NCBI RefSeq assembly: GCF_023898315.1
Contig: NC_064616.1
Span: forward strand, 544,661,602-544,725,601
Length of the DNA: 64,000 bases
Direction: 5' to 3'
DNA from: Schistocerca nitens
Lineage: Eukaryota > Arthropoda > Insecta > Orthoptera > Acrididae
Notes under the pieces: generated by a model
What the model was told of the DNA's origin: nothing
The model's database searches: none
Seen by the model: the letters and a program-made list of their open reading frames with translations, nothing else
Made by a program: the position numbers and the translations under genes
Shown here: positions 42,801 to 51,530 of the stretch, piece after piece
Layout: each line of letters begins with the position of its first letter
How positions within the stretch are numbered: position 1 is the stretch's first letter

Positions 42801-44349
42801 TTTTAGCTTATTTGAAATGCCAATAACACTTACACTTACGTAATTACACTCATATAATATTTATAACAACAACAAACTCTTAAAACTAGTTCCTAATATC
42901 TTATTTATTTACTTACTTACGACAGTGGAATTCACTACGAACTCACGGGCTCAATATTGCCTCTGCTTTGGCGGCGTTCTTTTGGTAACATATCGGTCAG
43001 GTAGATGTATTCAGACCGGGAAGTGGGAACTGGAATGTAGATCATCGTCCACTTTCCACTAAGTAGTGACTGCAATGACTGGAAAGGATTTAAATATACG
43101 GGGTGGCTTTAACGAAGCTTTCACTACTTGTGATGTTCCCTGGGACAAACAAGAGATCGTAGGAGACTGAAACTTCGAGAAACATTTGTCAGGACACGCA
43201 GAAGAGAAATAAGGAATAAGCCACTGAGAAAGCCGCATTTTAATTTTCACATTATGTGATAACATTTGTAAATGGCTTACCATGAAAACGTTTCAGGTTG
43301 CAAACGGTTCTCAGTGTTATGACAATCTGCATCCACGACAGCACAGAACAGCACTACAGATACCATATCATAACTTTTCGCAGCACTTTTCGAACGGTGG
43401 AACTTATGATGTGAAACTCTCAGAACAACGCTCGTGCACTGCTTGTATATCGCACATTGCGCACTGCACTCTTAGTCATGGCAACAGGAACGCCTTCGAC
43501 AGTTTGTTGCGCAATTGGCCATCGACCTCTCCCAAGAACAATTCTGAAAAGGCCACATAGTTCCCACTTCTAAATCATGTTCTTCAACCCCGGTGCGGAG
43601 AGCGGACTCCCCGGTTTTCCTTCAATAGTTCGACACTTGTGAAGAGCAGCAGCACTGTTACTGTTGTTTTGATAAAACAGCCTTACACGCAAAGCCCAGG
43701 TCAGCTTGTCCACACCCATGTTCACTGTCTGCAACTGTAACACACACTGATGCTTGTGTTTCAAAGTTACACTGCCGCATCGGTAAAGACGCCAGAGGGC
43801 AACACGTGACACTAACACTACTAACAACACAAATGCTGCAGAGCACAGTCTGAACATAATTCCTATAAAGTTTGGTATCCACAAAGTAAATGGTTTTCTG
43901 TTCACACTGACCCAAGTAGTGGAAGTTTAATCATAACTCTATCCATCTGTATACTATAAATATGATGCATACTCACTGTCACATTGATGGCAAATATTAA
44001 TATAATTATTTGCTTATCATTCAGAAATGTACCCACATCAGATGAAACCACTGCAAGAAACACACTGGAAGCAAAGTACAATGAACCTGTCGATGGTTCA
44101 GATGTTTTGCAGAAGAGTGACTGTGCCCTGCCACCACCAGGATGCAAGTCAACTGGTTCTACATCTGAAGAGGTTGAGTTTCTCCAGATTACTACTCAGA
44201 AACCTTCGAAGATTACCTCTCCGTCTGTTGAAACTGATGGTACAACGTATTAGCATGTACATACATACATAGTAATTGGTTCCTTTTTCCTAGGAACTGC
44301 TTTTGTATATGTTGCGGCCATATCAATAATGTACTTGATTTTTATTTAA
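24276..44349 (+). CDS. Candidate five-exon gene for a small GPI-anchored acidic protein
   Basis: Joining 24276-24318, 38066-38159, 42067-42093, 44025-44239 and 44294-44349 gives one frame of 144 residues; phases agree at every junction (1, 2, 2, 1). Residues 1-~20 are a signal peptide ([14 protein letters not shown] core). Residues ~21-127 are acidic and rich in Asp, Glu, Ser, Thr and Pro, probably disordered and O-glycosylated, with Cys88 and Cys95 in [11 protein letters not shown]. Residues 128-144 ([17 protein letters not shown]) are hydrophobic and end the protein, with small residues just before, as in GPI-anchor signals; a tail anchor is the alternative. ATG context CTAAAATG is insect-like. 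A poly(A) signal follows at 44386. I do not recognise the family, and more exons could exist in the introns. Exon structure is inferred without transcript data. Confidence 0.65.
24365..24720 (+). mobile_element. SINE (family B), split by a second SINE
   Basis: Plus-strand SINE with the tRNA-like box B phrase GGAGGTTCGAGTCATCCCTC and a body ending TCCTATAAGATTTCACACAC. It is 5' truncated (box A missing) and interrupted at 24466-24688 by a family C SINE. Confidence 0.75.
24466..24688 (-). mobile_element. SINE (family C) inserted into a SINE
   Basis: Body 24477-24677 in minus orientation: CAAATGGCTCTGAGCACTAT near the tail and CGGCCACTTCGGCCGGC at the head, with tRNA-like box B on the minus strand (GGTTCGAATCC). 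AGCAGTTAAGT at 24466-24476 repeats at 24678-24688, an 11-bp perfect duplication. The same family recurs at 49373, 51325, 61515 and 63121. Confidence 0.9.
24721..25290. other. Intronic sequence, nothing recognised
   Basis: AT-rich, no repeat or exon-like segment identified. Confidence 0.45.
25291..25570 (+). mobile_element. tRNA-derived SINE (family A), complete
   Basis: Body 25305-25556. The head has box A (TGGCGCAGTGGTTAGCA) and box B (GGTTCAATCC), the tRNA-type internal RNA polymerase III promoter. The body contains CCATAAATCGCTTCAAGC and ends in a (CTC)n tail. TATTCACGAGACAC at 25291-25304 repeats exactly at 25557-25570. Complete head, tail and a 14-bp perfect duplication indicate a young insertion. 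Confidence 0.93.
25571..26025. other. Intronic sequence with an A-run
   Basis: A poly(A) run of about 16 lies near 25928. Nothing else recognised. Confidence 0.45.
26030..27070 (-). pseudogene. Tc1-like transposase pseudogene, antisense
   Basis: Minus-strand frame 26034-26480 begins [19 protein letters not shown] and continues [20 protein letters not shown] and [19 protein letters not shown], equivalent to the VMVWGA...GTLTAQRYVDxILRPxVLPFM...AIFQQDNARPHTA segment of Tc1-like elements. The second catalytic Asp-Asn reads His-Ser. Upstream in the same orientation [14 protein letters not shown] lies near 26560 (first catalytic region) and a degraded N-terminal region reaches about 27000. Multiple stops and frameshifts. 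Confidence 0.75.
27071..27485. other. Intronic sequence, nothing recognised
   Basis: No motif or repeat identified. Confidence 0.45.
27902..27931. repeat. Perfect 30-bp palindrome
   Basis: CTGTTCTTTCGGACA is followed directly by its exact reverse complement. A decayed version (TGTTCTTTCGAACATGCCC) sits at the centre of the neighbouring hairpin element near 28338, so the two share ancestry. Confidence 0.9.
28040..28112 (-). repeat. tRNA-like block, antisense
   Basis: On the minus strand it carries the D-arm text GGCTCAGATGGATAGAGCA, an anticodon-arm-like CTGCC/GGCAG-type stem region and a degraded T-arm. It mirrors the block at 28587-28664. Not a functional tRNA. Confidence 0.65.
28587..28664 (+). 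repeat. tRNA-like block, sense
   Basis: D-arm GGCTCAGATGGATAGAGC, anticodon stem CCTGC/GCAGG with loop CATGTAA (would-be anticodon TGT, Thr), box B GGGTTCAAGTTCC, acceptor-like GTGCC/GGCAC. The loop lacks the U33 of real tRNAs and the acceptor arm mispairs, so I treat it as a repeat component rather than a gene. Confidence 0.65.
28733..28810 (+). repeat. tRNA-like block, sense, degraded
   Basis: Third copy: AGAGAGATAGAGCGTCTGCC and GGTTAGAGTCCCAGTCGAGG show a decayed D-arm and T-arm. Confidence 0.55.
29471..33146. other. Intronic sequence, nothing recognised
   Basis: About 3.7 kb inside intron 1 of the candidate gene. No frame with family motifs, no tRNA-like segment and no target-duplicated insertion seen. 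Short frames (31286-31534, 32189-32380) lack any supporting signal. Confidence 0.4.
33147..34394. repeat. 1.25-kb near-perfect palindrome with (AT)n core
   Basis: Arms 33147-33702 and 33838-34394 (about 556 bp each) are reverse complements with very few differences, for example CTTCAGGAAG against CTTCCTGGAG. The centre is (AT)n at 33701-33767, a 38-bp partial copy of the right arm's start (33766-33803) and more (AT)n. The arms match no transposon known to me. It could be a real cruciform-forming palindrome or a template-switch artefact. Confidence 0.9.
33701..33767. repeat. (AT)n microsatellite
   Basis: Uninterrupted AT dinucleotides at the palindrome centre; a second tract lies at 33804-33838. 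Confidence 0.95.
34395..34640 (-). pseudogene. Mariner transposase C-terminal fragment, antisense
   Basis: The minus strand reads [20 protein letters not shown] and [13 protein letters not shown], matching the mariner C-terminus with order F-x-x-D-E-x-V-x-x-A-V-x-x-W-L, Q-P-K-x-F-F, G-I-x-x-L-V-x-R-W-x-K-C. It abuts the right arm of the palindrome. No catalytic residues remain. Confidence 0.55.
34641..35211. other. Intronic sequence, nothing recognised
   Basis: AT-rich, no motif identified. Confidence 0.45.
35212..35473 (-). mobile_element. tRNA-derived SINE (family A), complete, antisense
   Basis: Body 35224-35461: (TTGG)n tail on the left, GGAAGTCGGCCGTGCCCTTT in the body, and on the right the tRNA-like head (box B GGGATTGAACCGTCG and box A GTGCTAACCACTGCGCCA read on the minus strand). 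TGAAATGTTAGT at 35212-35223 repeats at 35462-35473. Confidence 0.93.
35602..35676 (+). repeat. tRNA-like block 1 of the array
   Basis: D-arm GTAGCTCAGTTGGTAGAGCA (box A) and T-arm GAGTTCGAGTCTCG (box B). Anticodon stem TTGCC/GGCAA has loop CGCGAAA, which lacks U33, so a working tRNA is doubtful. Box A and B could still drive polymerase III. Confidence 0.75.
35903..35977 (+). repeat. tRNA-like block 2 of the array
   Basis: Identical to block 1 except GTCCCGAG for GTCACGAG in the T-arm, giving better T-stem pairing. Confidence 0.75.
36204..36278 (+). repeat. tRNA-like block 3 of the array
   Basis: Same sequence as block 2, 301 bases further on; the element ends 26 bases later. Confidence 0.75.
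36317..36934. other. Intronic sequence, nothing recognised
   Basis: No motif identified. Confidence 0.45.
36935..37280 (+). repeat. Decayed tRNA-derived SINE (tentative)
   Basis: GAGCTGTGGCGTAGTAGTAG resembles a tRNA box A in a SINE head and is followed by a GC-richer body than its surroundings. Box B is not intact and no target duplication is seen. Confidence 0.35.
37281..38065. other. End of intron 1
   Basis: AT-rich; ends with the polypyrimidine tract and acceptor TTTTGTTTTGTTTCCAG of exon 2. Confidence 0.5.
38066..38159 (+). CDS. Exon 2: acidic segment
   Basis: A 94-bp exon between a strong acceptor and the donor GTT/GTGAGT. Encodes residues 15-45: [18 protein letters not shown] then [13 protein letters not shown]. 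Entry phase 1 fits exon 1 (A + CA = Thr). Continued reading would meet TGA within the donor, so splicing here is required. Signal cleavage is likely near LRGA/EQ. Confidence 0.68.
38542..39763. mobile_element. Element with ~210-bp imperfect inverted ends
   Basis: ATGGTGTCCTAAAAACGTTG onward (38542-38760) aligns with the reverse complement of 39555-39763, sharing TTGAGGAACAAAT and CGCCAGC phrases, at perhaps 75-80% identity. The interior carries no transposase but does contain a solo-LTR-like segment. Long inverted ends with no gene suggest a nonautonomous DNA transposon, superfamily not assigned. It lies in intron 2 of the candidate gene. Confidence 0.6.
38960..39425 (-). mobile_element. Solo-LTR-like segment, antisense
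   Basis: Read on the minus strand it has an ATTGG/CCAAT pair (39251-39255 and 39374-39378), a TATA box (CTATATAG, 39233-39240) and, about 210 bp later, AATAAA (39019-39024): the promoter-to-poly(A) order of an LTR. Ends and target duplication are not resolved. Confidence 0.5.
39764..40874. other. Intronic sequence, nothing recognised
   Basis: No repeat identified; some acceptor-like sites occur but without compatible exons. Confidence 0.4.
40875..40955 (+). repeat. tRNA-like SINE remnant (tentative)
   Basis: GTTAGCCGAAGTAGCTAAGG and GGGTTGTAGTCCCAGTC look like decayed box A and box B regions of a tRNA-type SINE head, at the right spacing. Confidence 0.4.
40956..42066. other. Intronic sequence, nothing recognised
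   Basis: AT-rich intron 2 sequence ending in the acceptor of exon 3. Confidence 0.4.
42067..42093 (+). CDS. Exon 3: candidate 27-bp microexon
   Basis: An acceptor after a T-rich tract (ATGTGACAG) and the donor TCTAC/GTAAGT flank 27 bases that keep the frame in phase 2. They add [10 protein letters not shown], echoing ESTDAVP of exon 2. Being a multiple of three it may be skipped; exon 2 also joins exon 4 directly in frame. Confidence 0.48.
42094..43569. other. Intron 3, first part
   Basis: Includes a strong acceptor-like CATCTTCCTACAG at 42390 without a usable exon behind it. No repeat recognised with confidence. Confidence 0.4.
43570..43910 (-). pseudogene. Mariner-type transposase N-terminal fragment, antisense
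   Basis: The minus strand reads [19 protein letters not shown] then [13 protein letters not shown], matching the N-terminal block of the mariner-type element at 5319 (VKPYYQNNSSTPAAF; GPLSPPDVRSVM). It covers the first helix-turn-helix only. Sequence at 43730-43910 would be its leader. Confidence 0.6.
44025..44239 (+). CDS. Exon 4: Ser/Thr/Pro-rich ectodomain
   Basis: 215 bp after the acceptor TTGCTTATCATTCAG. Encodes residues 56-126, including [31 protein letters not shown] with the only two cysteines, and [14 protein letters not shown]. No stop over 71 codons and protein-like composition. The donor GATG/GTACAA is weak, but splicing there removes the TAG at 44251 and adds the hydrophobic tail. 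Confidence 0.7.
44294..44349 (+). CDS. Exon 5: hydrophobic C-terminal tail and stop
   Basis: The acceptor CCTTTTTCCTAG follows a 54-bp intron. In the phase set by exon 4 (G + GA = Gly) it encodes [17 protein letters not shown] and stops at TAA 44347-44349. A 17-residue hydrophobic end with no cytoplasmic tail suits a GPI-anchor signal. Confidence 0.65.
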
Positions 44350-44385
44350 AGGATAAGTGTTATGGTGCAGATATTGATAATGAAC

Positions 44386-44391
44386 AATAAA
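44386..44391 (+). terminator. Poly(A) signal AATAAA
   Basis: Canonical hexamer 37 bases after the stop codon of exon 5, giving a short 3' UTR. Confidence 0.6.
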
Positions 44392-44861
44392 TCCCAGCAG
44401 TCTCTCAACATTTGCGTGAAGTATATGGTACTGAATACGATTAAACACACACCACATTCTACTTTGGACTTATGGACAGAATGTACACAGTTGGGAAAAT
44501 GAGATTGGCAGTTATCGACACGAATAAATATTAATCCATTAAATATACTGATGATTAATTCCAGTTGACGATTCTGCAGTCAGTTTGGTGGCTCTAGAAC
44601 TTCATAACAATTGCAGCAAGCCACTGTTACTTAGGTTTCACACATTTGCTCTGTTTTTATAAGCACAAATACAATCATAATGTACGTATTTGATGACTTT
44701 AAATAAAAACTGTATGGTGAAAGAGAGAGATAATGTGTTTTACTTTGTACCTTATTAATTTCAGTTTGCTCAAAAAGTATCATTTCTCCCTCGGTGTTTT
44801 CCTTGATAATAACACATCCCCTTTATCAATCATGTTTTGGTTTTGCATATTTTATTCAGTT
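44392..44861. other. Downstream of the candidate gene, nothing recognised
   Basis: AT-rich intergenic sequence. Confidence 0.45.
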
Positions 44862-45141
44862 GAAAGATTTCTTGATGCCTTCAGCTCCCATTCTGTTTAT
44901 ATCGTGTACGATTGTACAGTTTAGGCCTTGGGCCATTTTAAACTATTTTATGGATGATTTTTAGTAATAAATTATGTCATGGGTGTCGTTGCTCCTGGAA
45001 CCACAGGAGCAACCACATACATGACATAATTTACTACTAAAAAAATCAGCTATAAAATACCTGACAATGGCCTCAGGCCGAAATTGTATAATAGTACATG
45101 AAATAAAGAGAATGGCAACTGAAGGCATCAAGAAATCTTTC
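44862..45141. mobile_element. 280-bp hairpin MITE
   Basis: GAAAGATTTCTTGATGCCTT at 44862 is matched by its perfect reverse complement at the right end, finishing at 45141 (21 bp). The interior also folds along its length, with tip GCTCCTGG/CCACAGGAGC near 44992-45010. No coding capacity and no obvious target duplication. Confidence 0.75.
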
Positions 45142-45955
45142 AAAAACTTCATTGCAACTGCGGATCCTATCGCACTGAAAATGATTTTACTTTCATTGCA
45201 CTGGACACATGTATGAATGTAAAATATTTAGGAACATATCAAACATTAACAAAATATAATGATAAATTAAACAGTAAATTATGAAATGGAAATTTTAGTT
45301 AAATAATTATTGATAATAAACAACACCACGAAAATATTCTTCTTTATACGAACCTTAATAATTAGCAGGAAGACGTAGGATTTCAGCCTTTGTCGATCAG
45401 TGTGAACCGTTCACTCATATACCTCCACTATTTATTAGCAGTTATCTTCAAACCTTAGTTACTGATGAGCAACGACAGGAATACTGTGCCAGTTTTACGA
45501 TAGTAGAAATAGAGATAGTTAGAAGGCAATCATAATGTACAGGGATAGTAGTGGCAGAATACAGGAGTGTATGACAAAAACTATTGCTGGTGTTACCTGT
45601 AGAACATTCTGTAGTGTTCTGTTCATAAAACGTGGTACTCAGACAACTGTGTCACAGTGAATGCATTCATTAGAGTTCTTTGGAATTATCTTGTCTCAAA
45701 ACACGGTGAAAACCCTGTGTATAATACAAGGACCAAAAGTAGGCTCTGTAATGACTTCTAAGTATGACATTAGCACGAAAAGAAGTCAGATACGCCTGTA
45801 TATAACATGTGCATACTGTGAGATTATAGTTTTATTGAATCATTTGTCACGGTCGTCGGCGATCCAATAGGGCTCAGGAGTTTGCACCCTCAGTTTTGAG
45901 TCTACAGTCATTAATTGAACTGAGCTTTATGGCAGACAGCGTTGGCAGCAATCAT
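45142..45955. other. No recognisable feature
   Basis: AT-rich with no family motifs. Confidence 0.45.
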
Positions 45956-45959
45956 TTTT

Positions 45960-46870
45960 CAGCACTAACACGCCACACTGGGGAGTGTCCCACAGCTTCA
46001 GCCACTTAAACGTGGTCGCTTTGTGGGACTGCAGCAAGCCGGATAGATGTATCGACCGACTGTTGCACATGTCTGTCACAGTCTATCAGTGGTGTGTTGC
46101 TACTTTCAACAGTGGGCTCTGTAATATTCCCATACCTGTAGACCATATTCTGGATGTCTGTGTTGTGCGAGCGAGAGCGGCAGTGGCCATCCCAACATTT
46201 TCCAGGTACGACATCTGGGCACATGTCGCACCTGCTGTGTCACCAGGGACCATTAGGGACCGTCTGCTAGCAGCGGGACCAAGAACATACATGAATAATA
46301 GACAGGCTACCACAGACACCACAACACCGCCGATCATGAGTACTCTGGTGTCGTGAGAGTGTTGACGAGAGTAGGATCTGTACGTATGCGTGCAATGGAC
46401 GTTCACGTGTAGGGAGTAGATCTGTTAAGCTACTTATTCCAGAGTGCATTCGTCGATGACACATGGGTCACACCCCAGGATTCATGGTGTGATGTGCGGC
46501 GGAGGAACATTTACAGTTCATATTCACATCTGTTGTTTCTATGGGATAAAGTAACCAGTACTCGCTATACAACACGGGTTTTCATCCCCGTGCTACTACC
46601 ATTTCTTCGACAGGAAGGTAATGTGCTTTTTCTGTAGGATAATGCATATCCAAATACGGCTGTTGAGACTTACATGCTCTTCGTCGTGCACGACAACTAC
46701 CATGGTAAACCAGATCAGCAGATAACTCTCCAATTGAAGATAAGTGGACATGATTATGCGGGAACTTACTCGTTCTCCAGGGACGGCAAGAACCACCGCC
46801 GAAATACAATAAAAGGCGCAATATGTTTGTGGACAATTTATCGCGGGATGCTATTCTGAAACTTTATGAT
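45960..46870 (+). pseudogene. Tc1-like transposase pseudogene
   Basis: Reads CIDRLLHMSVTVYQWCVATF and AAVAIPTFSRYDIWAHVAPA up to 46356 (N-terminal DNA-binding region). In shifted frames follow a decayed centre, VLLPFLRQEGNVLF-stop-DNA near 46600 (V-L-P-F-L-R-Q-x-x-x-x-V-F-Q-Q-D-N-A-R-P-H block) and a degraded C-terminus to about 46860. First catalytic region and third block are mostly lost. Same broad family as 17597-18590 and 26030-27070. Confidence 0.65.
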
Positions 46871-49360
46871 CGTTAGTATACGACAACACACGCTTGCGTT
46901 TTTGATAGAGGAGGTTACGCTGAGACTGTTTTGGAACGCTTTACTGTGTTATGTGAGTTTCATTTTGTCTTAATTTGCTATCATATATTCCAACAATGAT
47001 GACCTACCTGACACTTCACTTGAAAAATAAAGTGACTTAGTCTATATTTTCCTCTAGTGTATAATAGCGTTTCAGGGTGAATAAAGAATTTTCTGTAAGG
47101 AAGTTCCTTCTACAGCACTGTAGAGTATCTTTACGAATATTCTTTAAATTAATGTGTTAGGTTAAGAAACAGCCGCAAATTTTCGAAGCCGGTGTTATAG
47201 ATAATGGTGAAAGAGAAAAAGTTTCCTATTTGTTACCACTTGATCAAACACAGCCTGGGGGCCGCTAAGATTGGCTTCTTGTCTTTGTAGCATTCGACCA
47301 GCCTGCTGAAGGAGCTGCCTCTATCACCATAGTAAATGAGTTTTGTTTGATTACCCAAGTTCCTCAGGCATTGGCGATAAAATGTCTCATTTCTGTTACT
47401 CCTATACAAACAATATCTCACTCACCGTATGTGCAAGAGCAGTACGGAACAAACATTAAATGATAAGTTAAGCACGAGTTAATTTGGTAAGAAAGACCTT
47501 AAGTCACGCATAAAGCCTCATATCTCATACTATGTGCAACTATATTACTCGGTTACTCTCGCTGTCAGAGACATCTCTTGGGGAATGTAATTTTACACCC
47601 ATTTAGCACATATGACGATACTGAGAGGAGTACAGAGCATAGGAAAGGTGAATCAAGGAAGAACCAATCAATCAATTGAACATTAACTACGTAGGAACAA
47701 CCTCTATAAATCCGAGATATCCAATACGTCACGAACAACCACGAGTTCAGTAAGTAAGTATGTAGTTAATTACATGATCAGCAAGGACTGTGGAATTTGG
47801 TGCTTTGAATGTTATTGAAAGAAATCGTGCCGGATATGTTTACCGTGCATATAGGGATTAGTAGTACTGAATGTAATTATTATCACGTAATTAAAGAGAG
47901 ATACTACGAAAAGTCAGTGGAAGGACAGTCACTCCGCAAAGAAAAGCACTGTCATTCCAATAAAATCGACGTACTGAGAATTATACGCATGCAACAGTGT
48001 TTGTTAGACTTAATGAGTTGCACGGCCTCTAATAGAAACGACCTTTTTCTGTAAAGCCCAAGAACGATATCACATGGTGGACAGTGCCTCACACAGGATG
48101 GGCTCAAACTACAGGGCATGTCGCATACAAACTGGAAACCAACAGGACTTTCTTGAATATAAAGAAGAAAGAGTGCCGAAAGTGATCAGATAAAAAAATA
48201 GTAAGTGGATTTTGGGACTGAAAAGGGATAGTACAGTAAACCATTTAGGTTCGGTGCAGACAGGTGGAGCGAAACCACAGTGATACAGAAAAGCGAAGAG
48301 ACTCTATATTTGTAGAACACTGTGAGACGCACCCACATGCCTTGCTCATACTGCGGCATCAAGCAGTCAGGCCTGCAAGATGAGTGATCTGCCAAGCGAG
48401 TGGATTCATTCTTATTTATCTAGTAACATGAGCTCTAGTACTCACAATTAAGTTACAAATTATTCTCCTGTTTGAATATTACGCAACGGAAACGGATAAC
48501 GCACATCTGACTATTAGTAACTTACACAACTCTGACTGTTCACTACGCACTGGCAATACCACATTTTCTTTCTTACCCAACGGCTTTGACCAACACGTGG
48601 CCATAGCACTGAATATGAATGGCGCACACATTACAAATTCTGGATATCATGACAACATACTATTCGAAGGAAGAGGCCACCAATCTTTTTCATTTCATTA
48701 TCTTTTTTATTCCGATAAATTCTATAAACTAAACACACCATTACATTTTCTACAACAATTACACATGAGAAACTCCGCCCGGTGGGCATGGCTTTACATT
48801 GGGGATTCTCTATCTTATGGTCTTGTAATTATCTAACACTACAGTGCACTTTCTGGATAGCATGGTGGATCTTTTGCTATATCTCACACATCGACTCTCA
48901 CACCCATCATCACGAAAATTTCCTCCAGACCGAGCGGCACAAAAAGGAACATGGGTAACCCACTGCCTCTGAACCTATCTTGCTACTCTCCCATGCAAAC
49001 CACACATACTTAAATTTCATGAAATACACCACACTGGCAACATGGAATACAACACGAGGAATATTCACAACGTTATAGTCACATCACTTTCAGCTTTCGC
49101 ACTTCAATTAGTATCCATCCCAGTTTCGCACGACACTGCCCCTCTTCGTAACTTTTCTTTCCTACTATGAACTCTGGAGGATATATGCACGTCTTCCTGT
49201 GCAATGCAAGCTTAGTGGCGTTGCTGGATAGACGGCTGACTCACCTTGCTTCACTCTCAGAGTGTTATAGTTTGAATCAAGCGCCACACGGAAACATAAC
49301 ACGCAAAGTAATATTAAGAACATTTTCGTCACACACCCGAGTCCTCAACTGATACCATGG
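46871..49360. other. No recognisable feature
   Basis: 2.5 kb without convincing frames or repeats. From about 48.4 kb the plus strand becomes noticeably rich in C and A over G, a skew that continues to about 56 kb. Confidence 0.4.
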
Positions 49361-49579
49361 ACGAGTACTTCTGCCGGCCGGTGTGGCCGTGCGGTTCTAG
49401 GCACTTCAGTCTGGAACGGCGTGACCGCTACAGTCGCAGGTTCGAATCGTGCCTCGGGCATGGATGTGTGTGATGTCCTTAGGTTAGTTAGGTATAAGTA
49501 GTTCTTAGTTCTAGGGGACTGATGACCTCAGATTTTAAGTCCCATAGTGCTCAGAGCCATTTGAACCACGAATACTTCT
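49361..49579 (+). mobile_element. SINE (family C)
   Basis: Body 49373-49567: head GCCGGCCGGTGTGGCCGTGC with box B GGTTCGAATCGTGC, body GTCCTTAGGTTAGTTAGG, tail CTCAGAGCCATTTGAACC. ACGAGTACTTCT at 49361-49372 corresponds to ACGAATACTTCT at 49568-49579, one mismatch, so it is somewhat older than the copies with perfect duplications. Confidence 0.9.
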
Positions 49580-51311
49580 CTATATCCTTAGTCTCATACA
49601 CAGATTGAGACTCACACAGTACTCACCACGTGGAAGTATTCGTCTCTAACTTCAAGTCCTGCACACGCCATTTCTTCAATATTTCCTACTTATAGTACAC
49701 ACGCCAGTAATTCAGCTTAACTTTAGCACTCGGAAGTATTTCAACTTATATCTACACGTGGTTCCATTGTGACCGTTGGTCACTTCCGAAGGTTACTACG
49801 ATCCCCTTAATATTACCTGCCTGTCATTTAATTCTCCAACCTAAAGTTCCTGAAACAGAGAAATAATTATTCTAAACTACTCTTACGTATTTCACATGCA
49901 TACCATGTCTCCACTCTTTTGTCTTTACGTAGAACACCTAAGACAGGTCTTACCAACACAAGATCCAGCGGCAGAATGCTGAAACATGGCCGTTCTTCAA
50001 GTCATTTCGCTCCTCTGTCGAGGTGGGGGAATACCATGCTACCCATCGGTCAGCCACATTTCAGGCGCTCAAAGCTGAGGTAAATTTCATTTCTTTGGTT
50101 CCACCACAGGTGACCAAAGGACCATCTCAAAGATGATCATGTATTCATATTCACTATCTGCAGTTAGCAGACGACCATACATTCATTCATTTCACAGATC
50201 TCACCAAACTGGATGTAGTGATTTATTTTGTGGGAGTGCACATGTGATCAATTAAATAAATAAACTGTCATTCTTTCCTTTACTGGTATCCGGCTTCGGT
50301 GTATTAAGTGAAACTGAGTTTTTATTATAAAAAATAAGTTGTTCTGACAAGAATAATGTTGTACCTATTTTCAATGTCGGTCGGTACTGTACCCTTTCAC
50401 CACCGGCTACCCATGCAGAAAAAAATGACATGGTACTATCCTTGCATTGCGAGGGTAGTTCCGAACATTTTTTTAAGAAAGCTCTATTCAAACAAACGTA
50501 GCAAGTCATCATAATAACAAGGAGCAGACCTTAGCCCCTGGTGACCTCAAATAGACGACCAAATGCTGTTACTTTACCAAATTATTGACACAATTGTTGC
50601 ATTATTGTACTCTCCACAATCGAGAGGAACGTACACATACAAAATTACAACAATCCAAATGACAAATAAAACATTACATCATACAAATAAAAAATAATCG
50701 TGAGATAAAAATTTGCTTAGTTACAGGGATCTCTGTTATTTTTAGGAGTTATCCAAACTTTACTAATTCTATAACAAATAAAAGAGTACTGATTGTACTC
50801 ATAATATTGTAAATAGCTCACCATCCAGACACAGAGCAAGTAATCTGACATTCATAAATTGCGTTGTAATAATCTTTGCACGGCAATGTCTAAATACAAA
50901 AAAAAACAAAATCAACAAAAGGAAAAAAATGGCGTACACTAGTTATATGTAGAATGTCAGGCTCCATATCATTACTCTAAAATGTACGTCAAACCTACTG
51001 AGAAATGAAATTGAGAAAAAAAACAATGAAATATACCACAAGTTACATACTGGTTACGTAATATAGTCTGTCTAAGACATCATGTCATACCTCATTAACC
51101 ATCATCACTTAAGCAATTACCACCAGTACTCGACTGTGAGTTTAACCTTATCCTTGCCCACCAGTACAAATACCTGCTACTGAGCTACTCAGTCCATCAA
51201 CTTTGATCAATACACACAGTAAATAGTTAGCAATAAGGGCGTGAATGCACCAGTAGCTCTCGTATTTTACTTTACTGCTCATTTCTCTATTGTTACATAT
51301 TTAGACGACAA
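49580..51311. other. No recognisable feature
   Basis: AT-rich, C over G skewed, several A-runs. No family motif. Confidence 0.4.
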
Positions 51312-51530
51312 GAACTTGCATTTCAAAAATGGCTCTGAGCACTATGGGACTCAACTTCTGAGGTCATTAGTCCCCTAGAAGTTAGAACTAGTTAAACCTA
51401 ACTAACCTAAGAACATCACAAACATCCATTCCCGAGGCAGGATTCGAACCTGCGACCGTAGCGGTCTTGCGGTTCCAGACTGCAGCGCCTTTAACCGCAC
51501 GGCCACTTCGGCCGGCTGAACTTGCATTTC
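51312..51530 (-). mobile_element. SINE (family C), antisense
   Basis: Body 51325-51517; nearly identical to the copy at 24477-24677. GAACTTGCATTTC at 51312-51324 repeats exactly at 51518-51530 (13 bp). Confidence 0.93.
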
